Source: Dolichospermum sp. FACHB-1091 | GTDB taxonomy: Bacteria > Cyanobacteriota > Cyanobacteriia > Cyanobacteriales > Nostocaceae | NCBI RefSeq assembly: GCF_014697585.1 | Contig: NZ_JACJSB010000019.1 | Coordinates: forward strand, 1-64,000 | Direction of reading: 5' to 3' | Length of the DNA stretch: 64,000 nucleotides | Shown here: positions 63,145-64,000 of the stretch, one piece after another | How the letters are laid out: every line of letters begins with the position of its first letter | Numbering within the stretch: the first letter of the stretch is position 1 | The notes under the pieces: model-generated | The model's input: only the letters and a program-made list of their open reading frames with translations | Database searches by the model: none | Told to the model about the DNA's origin: nothing | Translations under genes and position numbers: made by a program

Positions 63145-64000
63145 ATGTCAGAAAATCCAGCCGCTTTTTTAAATGATCTGCTTCCAGTCCCTCATCACAG
63201 CCAAAATACTATCCGCATTCGGGGTGCTAGGCAGCATAATCTGAAAAATATTGATTTGGAATTACCCCGTGATCGTTTGATTGTTTTTACTGGGGTTTCT
63301 GGTTCGGGTAAATCCTCCTTGGCCTTTGATACCATCTTTGCGGAGGGTCAACGTCGTTATGTGGAATCCCTAAGCGCCTATGCTCGCCAATTTTTGGGAC
63401 AATTGGATAAACCTGATGTAGAAGCAATTGAGGGTTTAAGTCCCGCAATTTCCATTGACCAAAAATCAACTTCCCATAATCCCCGTTCCACAGTGGGAAC
63501 AGTAACGGAAATTTATGATTATTTGCGATTGTTATATGGTCGAGCGGGTGAACCTCATTGTCCCCTTTGTGATCACTCTATTGCGCCTCAAACCATAGAC
63601 CAGATGTGCGATCGCATTATGGAACTTCCCGACCGCACCCGCTTCCAAGTTTTAGCCCCTGTAGTCCGTGGAAAAAAAGGAACTCACCGCAAATTAATTT
63701 CTGGTTTAGCTTCCCAAGGTTTCGCTCGTTTGCGGGTAAATGGGGAGGTGCGAGAGCTATCTGATTTGATAGAGTTAGATAAAAATAGCACACATACTAT
63801 AGAACTGGTTATTGACAGATTAGTTAAAAAAGACGGTATTCAAGAGCGTTTAGTAGATTCTCTAGCCACTTGCCTTAAGCAATCTCACGGGATTGCTATA
63901 ATAGAGGTATTAAAAGATACATCGGATAAGATAGCGCTGGAGCGACCTGATAGTAAGTATATATCAACTGAGGGAAAAAATCAAGGTATTTCTGAAGAAG
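63145..64000 (+). CDS. uvrA: Excinuclease ABC subunit A, partial (N-terminal 285 residues)
   Basis: UvrA recognises DNA damage in nucleotide excision repair. From the ATG at 63145 the frame reads [20 protein letters not shown], then [20 protein letters not shown], the first Walker [33 protein letters not shown] and [21 protein letters not shown] Cys pair follows ([10 protein letters not shown]). The gene is open to the right edge of the window, about 30 percent of the usual 950 residues. The upstream gene is divergent. Confidence 0.96.
   Translation, partial: MSENPAAFLNDLLPVPHHSQNTIRIRGARQHNLKNIDLELPRDRLIVFTGVSGSGKSSLAFDTIFAEGQRRYVESLSAYARQFLGQLDKPDVEAIEGLSPAISIDQKSTSHNPRSTVGTVTEIYDYLRLLYGRAGEPHCPLCDHSIAPQTIDQMCDRIMELPDRTRFQVLAPVVRGKKGTHRKLISGLASQGFARLRVNGEVRELSDLIELDKNSTHTIELVIDRLVKKDGIQERLVDSLATCLKQSHGIAIIEVLKDTSDKIALERPDSKYISTEGKNQGISEE

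Overview
The window comes from a filamentous, probably heterocyst-forming cyanobacterium (Nostocales, Anabaena/Dolichospermum/Aphanizomenon-like). The evidence is psbA, hemJ, a Rubisco activase with an RbcS-like tail, an hpsABC pseudopilin locus, the fused panC-cmk gene, dapL, DUF1825 and DUF2555 proteins, many HIP1 (GCGATCGC) sites, and long arrays of degenerate heptamers and other short tandem repeats. The lineage is inferred from gene content, not from a marker gene search.

Layout. 0-0.44 kb: the 5' end of psbA (D1 with Glu130), running off the left edge. 0.5-7.1 kb: a scar. The psbA-cofG junction is split by about 6 kb of decayed biosynthetic-cluster DNA: a HDAC-like deacetylase relic, a class IV aminotransferase/GNAT relic, a cupin (BacB/AerE-like) relic, a prephenate decarboxylase-like (BacA/AerD-like) relic, one intact fused aminodeoxychorismate synthase, and a truncated NRPS. 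A broken cofG copy lies on the left of the scar and an intact cofG on the right, both with the same upstream sequence. 8.4-15.6 kb: housekeeping genes (HpsJ-like, DprA-related Rossmann protein, MAPEG, YajQ, TM2, DUF1825, class A PBP, tyrS).

15.6-21.4 kb: an accessory, defence-like block with a Uma2 nuclease, a vMAP/NB-ARC STAND ATPase divergent from a NERD-UvrD-type helicase, a papain-fold toxin with a probable immunity gene, and a RelN-like antitoxin with a toxin stump. 22-24 kb: pyrF sits between two unrelated threefold tandem duplications (232 bp and 197 bp units). 24-36.4 kb: hemJ, a thioredoxin-like thylakoid factor, murT, a small Cys-motif secreted protein, a ZnuA/MntC-like binding protein with altered metal ligands, Rubisco activase, a GH24 lysozyme, YciI, SRP RNA, phasin-like protein, queF, a GT4 glycosyltransferase and an orphan potC.

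36.4-38.9 kb: a tightly overlapping two-gene unit, an ABC/SMC-type ATPase plus a TOPRIM-like protein, resembling the PARIS/OLD class of phage defence. 39-52.9 kb: Uma2, dapL, LysM protein, rnc, crcB, hpsA-hpsB-hpsC-hpsD (hpsD carries an in-frame stop and hpsE onward is absent), panC-cmk and rlpA. 53.9-64 kb: an ATP-grasp ligase, site-2 protease, GH10-like hydrolase, a second, solitary TOPRIM protein, coaBC, DUF2555, an alpha/beta hydrolase, and the 5' part of uvrA.

The strongest candidates for something under-described are the ATPase/TOPRIM pair at 36.4-38.9 kb, the relic aeruginosin-like cluster with its surviving aminodeoxychorismate synthase, and the threefold tandem arrays around pyrF. 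All family assignments come from motif recognition; no database search was run.
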